Below the pieces are notes generated by a model. The model made no database searches and was not told where the DNA came from. It worked only from the letters and a program-made list of their open reading frames with translations. The translations under genes and the position numbers were made by a program. Positions 17,103 to 25,993 of a stretch of DNA of 64,000 nt are shown piece by piece. This stretch comes from JABMQB01 sp964575025. Its GTDB lineage: Bacteria; Bacteroidota; Bacteroidia; Bacteroidales; Prolixibacteraceae. Position 1 is the stretch's first letter; each line of letters begins with the position of its first letter. The stretch spans positions 13,672 to 77,671 of the forward strand of contig CAZNPV010000014.1 of NCBI GenBank assembly GCA_964575025.1, read 5' to 3'.

Positions 17103-19292
17103 ATGCCGGGATTTCCGATTTTCAGGCAACACGATGCCATGGATTGCGGTCCGACCTGTCTCCGGATGATAGCCAGCTATTACGGAAAGACTTTTTCCAT
17201 TGATAGTCTGAGAGAGAAATCCTATCTTTCCCGTGAAGGGGTTTCTTTACTGGGTATCAGCGATGCTGCCGAGGCCGTGGGATTTCGCACGATGGGAGTA
17301 CGCATTACCTTCAGACAACTTATCCGGGAAGCGCCGTTCCCCTGTATTGTTCATTGGGATCAGGATCATTTTGTTGTGGTTTACAAAGTCCGGAAAAACA
17401 AGGTGTATGTAGCGGATCCGGCTTTTGGGAAAGTTACCTATACCGGGGATGATTTCAAAAAGCACTGGCTGGCAACCGTCTCTAAAGGAGAAGAGAAAGG
17501 AATTGGTTTGCTTCTCGAGCCCACACCTGAATTTTATGCCGGTGAAGATGAAAAAGTCAACCGTACCGGATTCAAATTTTTGTTGAAGTATTTAAAACCC
17601 TACAAAAAACTGGTTGTCCAGCTTCTGCTTGGATTCCTTATCGGTAGCCTGATCCAGTTGATTCTCCCCTTCCTGACCCAGAGTGTGGTCGATATTGGCA
17701 TCAATAACCAGGATGTCCATTTTATTTACCTGATCCTGATTGCCCAGCTGGTTCTGTTTATAAGCAGGATGTCTGTCGAGTTCATCCGATCCTGGATATT
17801 GTTGCATATCAGTACCCGGATCAATATCTCCATTATCTCGGAATTCCTTACAAAACTGATGCGTCTGCCCCTTGGTTTTTTCGATACCAAAATGGTGGGG
17901 GATATCCTTCAGCGTATTGAAGACCATCAACGGGTGGAACGGTTTCTGACCGCCCGGACACTCGGAATTCTGTTCTCCATGTTTAGTCTGGTTGTTTTTG
18001 CTATTGTCCTTGCCATCTACAGCATCGCCATATTTTTTGTTTTTATTGGGGGCTCACTGCTCTATTTTTTATGGATTTATCTGTTTATGAGAAAACGCAG
18101 GGTTCTTGACTACAAGCGTTTTGCCCAGTTGTCAGTGAACCAGAGCAAGTTGATTCAGTTGATAACCGGTATGCAGGAGATCAAACTCAACAATTATGAA
18201 AAGGAAAAACGTTGGGAATGGGAGCGGATACAAGCCCGGCTGTTCAGAGTAAATGTAAAAAGCCTGGCCCTGGAACAATACCAGGATGCCGGTTCGGTTT
18301 TTATTAACGAGACAAAAAATATTCTTATCACCATCCTGGCTGCCACCTCGGTGATTCATGGAGATATTACATTGGGTATGATGTTGGCTGTGATGTATAT
18401 GATTGGACAGATGAACAGTCCCTTAAAACAACTCATTCTTTTTATGCAGGTGGCCCAGGATGCCAAAATAAGCCTTGAAAGACTGAGCGAGGTTCACGAA
18501 AAAGAGGATGAGGAAAAACAAGGCATAATGAGAGCAACCTTGTTGCCAGCCGATACAACCATCGCCCTCAGGAATGTGGCTTTTCAGTACCAGGGCCCCC
18601 GCTCCCCCAGGGTGTTGAATGAAATAACCCTACAGATTAAAGCCAATGAGACCACTGCTATTGTGGGCGTCAGCGGCAGTGGAAAAACAACGCTCATTAA
18701 ATTGTTGCTGGGTTTTTATGAACCACTTGAAGGAGAAATTAAAATCGGAGGTACCCTGTTAAAGAATTATGCCCGGAGCGTATGGCGGCAGAACTGCGGT
18801 GTCGTTCTGCAGGATGGGTATCTGTTTTCAGATACCATCGCACAGAATATTGTATTAAGCACGGGGCAGATTGATAAGGAGAGATTGCTGAATGCTGTCA
18901 ACATGGCCAATATACGCGATTATATAGAATCGCTTCCCCTGGGATACAATACAAAAATCGGACAGGAAGGGGTCGGACTTAGCCAGGGACAGAAACAGCG
19001 CATATTGATTGCAAGGGCTATATATAAAGATCCCGAATACCTGTTTTTCGATGAAGCAACCAATGCCCTCGATGCCAGAAACGAAAAGACCATTATGCAA
19101 AATATGAACGAATTCTCAAAAGGGAAAACCGTGGTCGTTGTGGCACACAGGCTAAGCACGGTAAAAAATGCAGGACAGATTGTAGTCCTGGATAAGGGAC
19201 GGATTGTGGAAACAGGAAAACATGAAATGCTGATTGCCCGGAAAGGAACCTATTATCACCTCGTAAAAGATCAGCTTGAACTGGGGGCCTGA
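17103..19292 (+). CDS. C39 peptidase-containing ABC exporter (bacteriocin/peptide type)
   Basis: A 729-residue inner-membrane exporter that cleaves double-glycine leaders and exports the core peptide. Residues 1-130 are a C39 peptidase with Gln9 (oxyanion), Cys15, His89 and Asp105 (ADPAFG) all present, so it should be active. Then comes a six-segment transmembrane domain (about 160-450) and an ATPase with Walker A VGVSGSGKTT, signature LSQGQKQR, Walker B YLFFDEATNALD and switch His in VAHRLST. The HlyD partner follows after 27 nt. No precursor peptide is visible nearby, so its substrate must be encoded elsewhere. It is a different gene from the exporter at 57774 and differs in signature (LSQGQ against LSGGE). 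Confidence 0.95.
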   Translation: MPGFPIFRQHDAMDCGPTCLRMIASYYGKTFSIDSLREKSYLSREGVSLLGISDAAEAVGFRTMGVRITFRQLIREAPFPCIVHWDQDHFVVVYKVRKNKVYVADPAFGKVTYTGDDFKKHWLATVSKGEEKGIGLLLEPTPEFYAGEDEKVNRTGFKFLLKYLKPYKKLVVQLLLGFLIGSLIQLILPFLTQSVVDIGINNQDVHFIYLILIAQLVLFISRMSVEFIRSWILLHISTRINISIISEFLTKLMRLPLGFFDTKMVGDILQRIEDHQRVERFLTARTLGILFSMFSLVVFAIVLAIYSIAIFFVFIGGSLLYFLWIYLFMRKRRVLDYKRFAQLSVNQSKLIQLITGMQEIKLNNYEKEKRWEWERIQARLFRVNVKSLALEQYQDAGSVFINETKNILITILAATSVIHGDITLGMMLAVMYMIGQMNSPLKQLILFMQVAQDAKISLERLSEVHEKEDEEKQGIMRATLLPADTTIALRNVAFQYQGPRSPRVLNEITLQIKANETTAIVGVSGSGKTTLIKLLLGFYEPLEGEIKIGGTLLKNYARSVWRQNCGVVLQDGYLFSDTIAQNIVLSTGQIDKERLLNAVNMANIRDYIESLPLGYNTKIGQEGVGLSQGQKQRILIARAIYKDPEYLFFDEATNALDARNEKTIMQNMNEFSKGKTVVVVAHRLSTVKNAGQIVVLDKGRIVETGKHEMLIARKGTYYHLVKDQLELGA

Positions 19293-19319
19293 GGGCAGAA
19301 AGAAAAAGGATGAAGAGCA

Positions 19320-20630
19320 ATGGATAAAAACGACCCAATCGAATTAAGAAGCAATGAGGTACAGGAAATTCTCGGAGGGATCCCTTCACGGATTGTGCGC
19401 TATGGGATCCTAAGCATCCTGGGTGTTTTTATTTTGTTGGTATTGGCAACCTTTGTAATTAAGTATCCGGATATCATCTTTTCCAGGATCGTAGTAACCA
19501 CTGAAAGACCTCCGGCAGCAATCATAGCAAGGAGCTCCGGAAAAATCGAGAGGCTTTTTGTTGAGGATAAAATGAAAGTGGATGCCGGGGATGTACTGGG
19601 TATGATTGAAAATCCGGCTTCATACGAAGATTTTTTGTACCTCCGGGGAAAGTTGGATCAGGTGCAAAAAGATTTCCCGGACCGACTGCCTGTCGATTCT
19701 CTGGTTTTAAGAACAGACCTTCAGTTGGGAAGTATACAGGATGAATATTCAACGTGGGTGAGGAAAATAAACGATTTGAAAAAATTCAACGAACTGAATT
19801 ATTATCCCCGGCTGAATCAATCCCTGGAAGAAGAAAAACGGATGGCAGGGATCTATTACGTCAGGCTCACCAACCAGCGGAATACATTCGAGAAGGAATA
19901 CCACCTGGCTGAAAAACAGTTTATCCGGGATTCTTCTCTTTATGCCGGCAATGTATTGCCCGCAAAGGATTATGAGAAGAGCAGAGGGGAAATGTTAACC
20001 AGAAAGAACAATTTTGAAGGAGCCCTGACCCGGTTGGCAGAAACCCAGATGGAAATCTATGCCCTTGATCAGCGAATAATCGGGAACCAGAAAAACCATG
20101 CGGAGCAACAGTCGGGTTATATGCTTGAAATAAGCCAGGCCCTTCAGAACCTGACGGCTGCTGTTAACGACTGGGAACTTGCCTTTGTTCTGTCCACACC
20201 GGTCGATGGGATTGTGTCTTTTAATAAATTCTGGAGTGAAACACAAAATGTCCGCGAAGGGGACAGGGTAATGACCATCCTGCCTGAAAATCCGGGGGAA
20301 CTGGTCGGAAAAGTTGCTTTGCCGGTGGCAGGTTCAGGGAAAATTAAAACAGGAATGGATGTCCATATCAAATTTGATAACTATCCCTATATGGAATATG
20401 GTATGGTCAATGGAAAGGTGAAAAATATTTCCCTGGTACCGGAAGATAATTTTTATTTGGCTGAAGTTACTTTTCCGCATGGGCTGGTAACGACCTACGG
20501 GGAAGAACTGGAGCTTCAGAATGAAATAGTCGGAAAGGCAGAAATTGTGACCGGGGAATTGCGGTTGATACAACGAATTTTTAACCCCCTGAAAGCACTG
20601 TGGCAGGAACGGATCATGACGAAGGATTAA
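19320..20630 (+). CDS. HlyD-family membrane fusion protein
   Basis: A 436-residue periplasmic adaptor that links an ABC exporter to an outer membrane channel. It has a short cytoplasmic N-terminus, one transmembrane helix (about 28-48, ILSILGVFILLVLATFVI), a lipoyl/biotinyl half-motif (SGKIERLFVEDKMKVDAGD), a long coiled-coil hairpin (about 115-280), the second lipoyl half (LSTPVDGIVSFNKFW) and a beta-barrel (VAGSGKIKTGMDVHIKFD). It follows the C39 ABC exporter in what is surely one operon. No TolC homologue is in the window. The substrate is unknown. Confidence 0.92.
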   Translation: MDKNDPIELRSNEVQEILGGIPSRIVRYGILSILGVFILLVLATFVIKYPDIIFSRIVVTTERPPAAIIARSSGKIERLFVEDKMKVDAGDVLGMIENPASYEDFLYLRGKLDQVQKDFPDRLPVDSLVLRTDLQLGSIQDEYSTWVRKINDLKKFNELNYYPRLNQSLEEEKRMAGIYYVRLTNQRNTFEKEYHLAEKQFIRDSSLYAGNVLPAKDYEKSRGEMLTRKNNFEGALTRLAETQMEIYALDQRIIGNQKNHAEQQSGYMLEISQALQNLTAAVNDWELAFVLSTPVDGIVSFNKFWSETQNVREGDRVMTILPENPGELVGKVALPVAGSGKIKTGMDVHIKFDNYPYMEYGMVNGKVKNISLVPEDNFYLAEVTFPHGLVTTYGEELELQNEIVGKAEIVTGELRLIQRIFNPLKALWQERIMTKD

Positions 20631-20784
20631 GGATGAATCTGCTTTGAGCTGTGGGCATTTCCTGACCCACCTGCGATGTTTTCTCTTCTGCTCTCCGGCT
20701 TCAGAAAGTTCCTCTATGAACGGTCAGGTTGATTCTTTGCCCCTCCTTCCAATGTAAATTTTTTTAAAAATTCCTGAAAAATCT

Positions 20785-20814
20785 ATTGCCCTTTTTTGAA
20801 AATTAGTACTTTTG
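20785..20814 (+). promoter_or_regulatory. Distal rpsL promoter (P1)
   Basis: ATTG (20785-20788), 18 nt, TACTTTTG (20807-20814), followed by GCGTGCCGTTTTTTAAG. It nearly repeats the proximal promoter 77 nt downstream. Confidence 0.65.
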
Positions 20815-20860
20815 CGTGCCGTTTTTTAAGGCTAATCTTTATAAAATAGCACTGAAACCC

Positions 20861-20891
20861 ATTGTTTTTACAAAAAAATAGGATACTTTTG
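20861..20891 (+). promoter_or_regulatory. Proximal rpsL promoter (P2)
   Basis: ATTG (20861-20864), exactly 19 nt, TACTTTTG (20884-20891), then CAGTCCGTTTTTAAG. This is a textbook Bacteroidota promoter; the start site would lie about 35-40 nt before the rpsL ATG. Confidence 0.75.
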
Positions 20892-20935
20892 CAGTCCGTT
20901 TTTAAGAAGAATTAAATAAAAAAAAGCAGGTATTT

Positions 20936-21316
20936 ATGCCAACGATACAACAGTTAGTGAGGAAAGGAAGACAAGTCAAGACGGAGAAGAGTAAATCTCC
21001 GGCACTGGATTCATGTCCGCAGCGTCGTGGGGTGTGTGTGCGTGTTTATACGACCACTCCCAAGAAACCCAATTCAGCCATGCGGAAAGTAGCCAGGGTG
21101 AGGCTGACCAACCAGAAGGAGGTGAATGCCTATATACCGGGTGAAGGACATAATCTGCAGGAACACTCTATTGTCTTGGTTCGGGGAGGCAGGGTGAAAG
21201 ATCTTCCCGGTGTTCGTTATCATTTAATCCGTGGAGCCCTCGACACAGCTGGTGTTGAAGGAAGGTTGCAACGTCGTTCAAAATATGGAGCAAAAAGACC
21301 TAAAAATAAAAAGTAA
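20936..21316 (+). CDS. rpsL: 30S ribosomal protein S12
   Basis: S12 sits at the decoding centre and contributes to tRNA selection. The 126 residues contain TTPKKPNSAMRKVARV and RVKDLPGVRYH. Lysines at 43 and 88 (matching E. coli 42 and 87) are the wild-type, streptomycin-sensitive residues. It is the first gene of a continuous str-S10-spc-alpha cluster and follows tandem promoters. The 111-nt gap to rpsG is the longest inside the cluster and shows no obvious terminator. Confidence 0.99.
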   Translation: MPTIQQLVRKGRQVKTEKSKSPALDSCPQRRGVCVRVYTTTPKKPNSAMRKVARVRLTNQKEVNAYIPGEGHNLQEHSIVLVRGGRVKDLPGVRYHLIRGALDTAGVEGRLQRRSKYGAKRPKNKK

Positions 21317-21427
21317 ATAATTTGTTATTTGTTTAGTGGTTTGGTTGAGTAAGTAAATCTTTCGTCTTCCGGAGATAAGCTGAAGAACTCTTAAACAGCC
21401 AATTCAAATAACACTAAAAGGAATAAA

Positions 21428-21904
21428 ATGAGAAAATCAAGTCCTAAGAAGAGGCTGATACTGCCTGATCCCAAATTCAACAGTACATTGGTCACCCGGT
21501 TTGTCAATGACCTGATGGTAGACGGCAAAAAATCTGTTGCCTATACCATATTTTATGATGCACTGAATCTGGTTGAAAAGAGAGTTAAAGATACCGAGTT
21601 AACTCCCCTGGAGGTCTGGAAAAAGGCATTGGAGAATATTACGCCAATGGTTGAGGTTAAAAGCCGCAGGGTGGGAGGTGCTACTTTTCAGGTTCCTATG
21701 GAAGTCCGGCCCGAACGAAAAATGTCGATCAGCATTAAAAATATGATCTTTTTTGCCCGTAAAAGGTCGGGTAAATCTATGTCGGACCGGTTAGCAGCTG
21801 AAATTGTGGCTGCTTTTAATGAAGAAGGGGGCGCTTTCAAGAAGAAAGAAGACACCCATCGCATGGCAGAAGCCAACAGGGCATTTGCTCATTTCAGGTT
21901 TTAA
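21428..21904 (+). CDS. rpsG: 30S ribosomal protein S7
   Basis: S7 is a primary binder of the 16S 3' domain and nucleates assembly of the 30S head. At 158 residues it has the normal bacterial length, with KSRRVGGATFQVP in the rRNA-binding beta ribbon and a C-terminus ending in NRAFAHFRF. In the str operon it lies between rpsL and fusA (57 nt). In E. coli S7 is the translational repressor of this operon; whether that applies here cannot be told. Confidence 0.99.
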   Translation: MRKSSPKKRLILPDPKFNSTLVTRFVNDLMVDGKKSVAYTIFYDALNLVEKRVKDTELTPLEVWKKALENITPMVEVKSRRVGGATFQVPMEVRPERKMSISIKNMIFFARKRSGKSMSDRLAAEIVAAFNEEGGAFKKKEDTHRMAEANRAFAHFRF

Positions 21905-21961
21905 TAAAAAAAAGATTGATTCAAGAGATTGATTGGGAAAAAGGAAGGAACGAACGATTAA

Positions 21962-24082
21962 ATGGCTGAGCAGAATCTGGAACATACACGCAACATTGGT
22001 ATCATGGCACATATTGATGCCGGGAAAACCACTACCACGGAGCGTATTCTGTTTTACACAGGATTAACACACCGCATGGGGGAAGTGCATGATGGTGCAG
22101 CCACGATGGATTGGATGGAACAGGAGCAGGAAAGAGGCATTACCATTACCTCGGCAGCTACCACCACCTTCTGGAATTATAACGATATCAATCACAAAAT
22201 AAATATCATTGATACCCCCGGGCATGTTGATTTTACTGTTGAGGTGGAGAGGTCCTTGCGGGTACTTGACGGAGCCGTGGCTCTGTTCTGTGCGGTTGGA
22301 GGCGTTGAAGCTCAGTCTGAAACCGTATGGAGGCAGGCCGATAAATATGGCGTTCCGGAAATTGCCTTCGTGAATAAAATGGACCGTAAGGGTGCTGATT
22401 TCTTTAATGTATATAAGGAAATCAGAGACAAACTGAAAGCAAATCCGGTTCCGTTGCAGATTCCCATTGGTTCGGAAGATTCCTTTACGGGAGTTATCGA
22501 TCTGATTGAAATGAAAGCTGTCCGATGGTATGACGACGAAACATTCGGTACGAATTATGAACTGAAAGAGATCCCTGAAGAACTCGTCGAACAGGCTGTT
22601 GAATGGAGAGAAAAACTGGTTGAGTCGATTGCCGAACTGGATGATGCGTTGCTGGAACGTTTCTTTGAGGATTCCGGGTCGATTACCCCGGAGGAATTGA
22701 AAGCAGTCATCCGCCGGGCTACCATCGAAGGAATCATTGTCCCGATGATGTGCGGCTCCGCATTTAAAAATAAAGGAGTGCAACGTTTGCTCGATGCGGT
22801 CTGTGCTTTTCTCCCCAATCCCCTGGACAAGAAAGAAATTACCGGTCATGAACCGGGAACGGAAAACAGGATCACACGCAAAGCAGATGTGAATGAACCG
22901 TTGGCAGCCCTTGCCTTTAAGATTGCTACCGATCCGTTTGTCGGACGCCTGGCATACCTGAGGGTTTATTCGGGTAGAATTGAATCCGGATCCCAGGTCT
23001 TTAACGTGAGAACCGGTAAAAAAGAACGGATTTCGCGTTTATACCAGATGCACTCCAACAAACAAAATCCGAAAGAAGCAATAGAAGCAGGAGACATTTG
23101 CGGTGCCGTAGGATTTAAAGACATCCGGACCGGCGATACCTTATGTGACTCGAAGCATCTGATCGAACTGGAAAGCATGATTTTCCCGGATCCGGTGATC
23201 GGAGTTGCCGTGGAGCCAAAATCACAAAACGACCTTGACCGGTTGTCAAATGGTTTGTCCAAACTGGCAGAAGAAGATCCGACCTTTCAGGTGCGAACAG
23301 ATCCCGACTCCGGGCAGACAATAATCAGGGGAATGGGTGAACTGCACCTTGAAATAATCATCGACCGATTGAAAAGAGAATTCAAAGTGGAATGCAACCA
23401 GGGGACGCCACAGGTCTCTTACAAAGAAGCTCTTTCCAAAACCGTCGAGTTACGCGAAGTATTTAAAAAACAAACCGGCGGGCGGGGAAAATTTGCCGAT
23501 ATATCGGTACGCATTGAACCCGGTGAAGATAAACAACAGGGATTGGAGTTTATCAACAACGTAAAAGGGGGGAATATCCCCAGGGAATACATTCCTTCTG
23601 TGGAAAAGGGATTTAAAGAGGCAATGAGCAACGGTCCCCTTGCAGGATTTCCCGTCGACAGCCTTAAGGTTATATTGCTGGATGGTTCGTTTCATTCGGT
23701 TGATTCCGACCAACTTTCTTTCGAGATATGTGCAAGGCAGGCATTCAGAAGGGCAGCATCCAAGGCAGCTCCCAGGTTACTGGAACCCATCATGAAACTT
23801 GAGATTGTAACACCGGAGATCTATATGGGCGATATTATCAGCGACCTGAACCGTAGACGGGGTAATGTCGGGCGTATGGATTCGAAATCAGACACCCGTG
23901 TGATAATTGCTGAAGTGCCTTTAGCAGAACAGTTTGGTTACGTCACGGTTCTTCGTACCTTATCATCAGGGCGGGCAACCTCCTCCATGGAATTCAGTCA
24001 TTACGAGGAAGTGCCCAAGTCATTGGCTATAAAGGTGCTGGAGCATGTACAGGGAAGAGTAGATTTATTAGAATACGTATAA
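21962..24082 (+). CDS. fusA: Elongation factor G (canonical)
   Basis: GTPase that drives translocation of tRNA and mRNA and, with RRF, ribosome recycling. The 706 residues have intact G motifs: AHIDAGKTT, RGITITSA (switch I), DTPGHVDF with catalytic His88, and NKMD. This contrasts with the EF-G2 gene at 14478, where switch I, the His and the Lys of NKxD are all changed. It lies between rpsG and rpsJ with only 16 nt to rpsJ. There is no tuf gene between fusA and rpsJ, so the str and S10 operons are directly joined. Confidence 0.99.
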   Translation: MAEQNLEHTRNIGIMAHIDAGKTTTTERILFYTGLTHRMGEVHDGAATMDWMEQEQERGITITSAATTTFWNYNDINHKINIIDTPGHVDFTVEVERSLRVLDGAVALFCAVGGVEAQSETVWRQADKYGVPEIAFVNKMDRKGADFFNVYKEIRDKLKANPVPLQIPIGSEDSFTGVIDLIEMKAVRWYDDETFGTNYELKEIPEELVEQAVEWREKLVESIAELDDALLERFFEDSGSITPEELKAVIRRATIEGIIVPMMCGSAFKNKGVQRLLDAVCAFLPNPLDKKEITGHEPGTENRITRKADVNEPLAALAFKIATDPFVGRLAYLRVYSGRIESGSQVFNVRTGKKERISRLYQMHSNKQNPKEAIEAGDICGAVGFKDIRTGDTLCDSKHLIELESMIFPDPVIGVAVEPKSQNDLDRLSNGLSKLAEEDPTFQVRTDPDSGQTIIRGMGELHLEIIIDRLKREFKVECNQGTPQVSYKEALSKTVELREVFKKQTGGRGKFADISVRIEPGEDKQQGLEFINNVKGGNIPREYIPSVEKGFKEAMSNGPLAGFPVDSLKVILLDGSFHSVDSDQLSFEICARQAFRRAASKAAPRLLEPIMKLEIVTPEIYMGDIISDLNRRRGNVGRMDSKSDTRVIIAEVPLAEQFGYVTVLRTLSSGRATSSMEFSHYEEVPKSLAIKVLEHVQGRVDLLEYV

Positions 24083-24098
24083 TTAACGAAATCTCATT

Positions 24099-24404
24099 AT
24101 GAGTCAGAAGATCAGGATTAAACTTAAATCGTACGATCACAACCTGGTTGATAAATCAGCTGAGAAGATCGTAAAAACAGTTAAAACAACCGGAGCTGTG
24201 GTAAGTGGTCCCATACCGCTTCCTACGCACCGCCGGGTTTTTACGGTTTTACGCGCTACCTTCGTAAATAAAAAATCGAGGGAACAGTTTCAGTTGTCGT
24301 CATACAAACGATTGATTGATATTTACAGCTCCACAGCAAAAACGATCGATGCCCTGATGAAACTTGAATTACCCAGTGGTGTCGAGGTGGAAATTAAAGT
24401 ATGA
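24099..24404 (+). CDS. rpsJ: 30S ribosomal protein S10
   Basis: S10 is a 30S head protein and, as NusE, part of transcription antitermination complexes with NusB and NusG. The 101 residues start MSQKIRIKLKSYDH, the conserved N-terminus, and include the loop GPIPLPTHRRVFTV. First gene of the S10 block, directly behind fusA (16 nt). Confidence 0.99.
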   Translation: MSQKIRIKLKSYDHNLVDKSAEKIVKTVKTTGAVVSGPIPLPTHRRVFTVLRATFVNKKSREQFQLSSYKRLIDIYSSTAKTIDALMKLELPSGVEVEIKV

Positions 24405-24425
24405 TAATTTAAAAGGAGTCGGAAA

Positions 24426-25055
24426 ATGGCTGGAATTATTGGTAAAAAAATAGGCATGACATCCGTATTCGGTAAGGACGGAAAGAACATTCCCTGCACG
24501 GTGATTGAAGCCGGTCCCTGCGTTGTAACCCAGGTAAAAACCGAGGAAAAAGATGGCTACAGCGCACTGCAATTGGCATACGGTGACAAAAGCCAAAAAA
24601 ATACTACGAAAGCAGAGTTTGGGCACTTTAAAAAAGCTGGTGTATCTCCGAAACGGAAAGTAGTGGAGTTTAAAAACACCTTCCGGGAAGAATACAACCT
24701 GGGTGACGTTGTTACCGTTGATATTTTTCACGAAAATGATTATGTCGATGTGGAAGGCCCCTCCAAAGGGAAAGGATTCCAGGGGGTGGTGAAAAGATAT
24801 AACTTCAAGGGGGTAGGTGACAAGACCCATGGACAGCATAACCGCGAAAGAGCCCCCGGTTCATTGGGAGCATCTTCATGGCCTTCAAGGGTTTTTAAAG
24901 GAATGCGTATGGCAGGACGGTATGGCGGCAATAAAATTACGATTGAAAATCTCCTGGTAATAAAAATAATCCCGGAGTCAAACCTCATGATTGTGAAAGG
25001 GGCTGTGCCCGGAGCGAAAGGATCTAATGTAACGATAAGGAAACAATGGAATTAA
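24426..25055 (+). CDS. rplC: 50S ribosomal protein L3
   Basis: L3 binds 23S rRNA near its 3' end and starts 50S assembly; its central loop reaches the peptidyl transferase centre. The 209 residues show MAGIIGKKIGMTSVF at the start and the extended loop GVGDKTHGQHNRERAPGS. An AAGGAG sequence (24413-24418) lies 7 nt before the ATG, a Shine-Dalgarno motif that is uncommon among the genes here. The last 10 nt overlap rplD. Confidence 0.99.
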   Translation: MAGIIGKKIGMTSVFGKDGKNIPCTVIEAGPCVVTQVKTEEKDGYSALQLAYGDKSQKNTTKAEFGHFKKAGVSPKRKVVEFKNTFREEYNLGDVVTVDIFHENDYVDVEGPSKGKGFQGVVKRYNFKGVGDKTHGQHNRERAPGSLGASSWPSRVFKGMRMAGRYGGNKITIENLLVIKIIPESNLMIVKGAVPGAKGSNVTIRKQWN

Positions 25056-25690
25056 ATGTTTTAAATAGAGAAGGACAGGAAACCGGTAGAAAAGTAACCC
25101 TGAATAGCCGGATCTTTGATGTGGAGCCCAACGACCATGCCATTTACCTCGAGGTGAAACGGTACATGGCAAGCCAACGCCAGGGAACCCATAAAACCAA
25201 AGAAAGAGCCGAGGTCTCAGGTAGTACACGAAAAATTAAACGGCAAAAAGGAACCGGTACAGCCAGGGCGGGGAGCATTAAATCACCCATCTTCAGAGGG
25301 GGAGGAACCGTTTTCGGACCCCGACCCAGAGATTATCAGATGAAACTGAATAAGAAGGTCAAGCAACTGGCGAAAAAATCAGCATTAAGTTATAAAGCCA
25401 AAGAAGAAGAAATTCTTATCCTCGAGGATTTTGCTCTTGATGCCCCGAAAACAAAGGAAATAAAAGCACTTAAAGAGAATTTGAAAATTGCTGATAAAAA
25501 GTCTCTTTTCGTTTTACCGGAAAGAAATAAAAATATATATTTGTCATCCAGAAATTTACAGGATGTATCGGTTGTAACTGCTTCTGATTTAAACACTTAT
25601 CAAGTGTTAAACGCAAAAACTCTTGTGATTCTGGAAGGATCTCTGAAGAAAATGGAAGAGCTGTTTAAGATTAAAGATACCGAAAAATGA
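25046..25690 (+). CDS. rplD: 50S ribosomal protein L4
   Basis: L4 lines the peptide exit tunnel; in E. coli it also represses the S10 operon. The 214 residues include the extended tunnel loop with RQKGTGTARAGS and FGPRPRDY. The ATG lies inside the end of rplC (10-nt overlap), and the stop overlaps the rplW start by 4 nt (ATGA), so the three genes are likely translationally coupled. Confidence 0.99.
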   Translation: MELNVLNREGQETGRKVTLNSRIFDVEPNDHAIYLEVKRYMASQRQGTHKTKERAEVSGSTRKIKRQKGTGTARAGSIKSPIFRGGGTVFGPRPRDYQMKLNKKVKQLAKKSALSYKAKEEEILILEDFALDAPKTKEIKALKENLKIADKKSLFVLPERNKNIYLSSRNLQDVSVVTASDLNTYQVLNAKTLVILEGSLKKMEELFKIKDTEK

Positions 25691-25977
25691 ATATATTGAT
25701 AAAACCAATCGTTACGGAAAAGATGACAGAACTGGCTGAACGGTTTAACCGTTACGGATTTGTCGTTGAACGCCGGGCAAGCAAACCGCAGATCAAAAAA
25801 GCGGTGGAAAGCTTATACAATGTAAATGTTGCTTCTGTGAATACGATGGTTTACGGTGGGAAGCAAAAAAGCCGGTATACAAAATCAGGAATCATTAGCG
25901 GACAAACAAACGCCTTTAAAAAAGCAATTGTTACGCTGGAAGAGGGCGATGTAATTGATTTTTACAGTAACATATAA
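25687..25977 (+). CDS. rplW: 50S ribosomal protein L23
   Basis: L23 forms part of the rim of the exit tunnel and is the docking site for trigger factor and SRP. The 96 residues start NILIKPIVTEKMTELAERF, typical of the family. Start overlaps the rplD stop (ATGA); 16 nt separate it from rplB. Confidence 0.98.
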   Translation: MNILIKPIVTEKMTELAERFNRYGFVVERRASKPQIKKAVESLYNVNVASVNTMVYGGKQKSRYTKSGIISGQTNAFKKAIVTLEEGDVIDFYSNI

Positions 25978-25993
25978 TATAGCAAGATAAAAA

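Larger units (their letters stand above)
20631..20935. other. 305-nt intergenic region before the ribosomal cluster
   Basis: The first 130 nt hold only a weak hairpin (GTGGG/CCCAC near 20650) that might end the exporter operon. The remainder carries two tandem promoters for rpsL. No gene seen. Confidence 0.6.

Noticed and set aside
22064..22849. 261-codon minus-strand frame over fusA
   Set aside because: Shadow of the canonical EF-G gene; codon-use artefact of a highly expressed gene.
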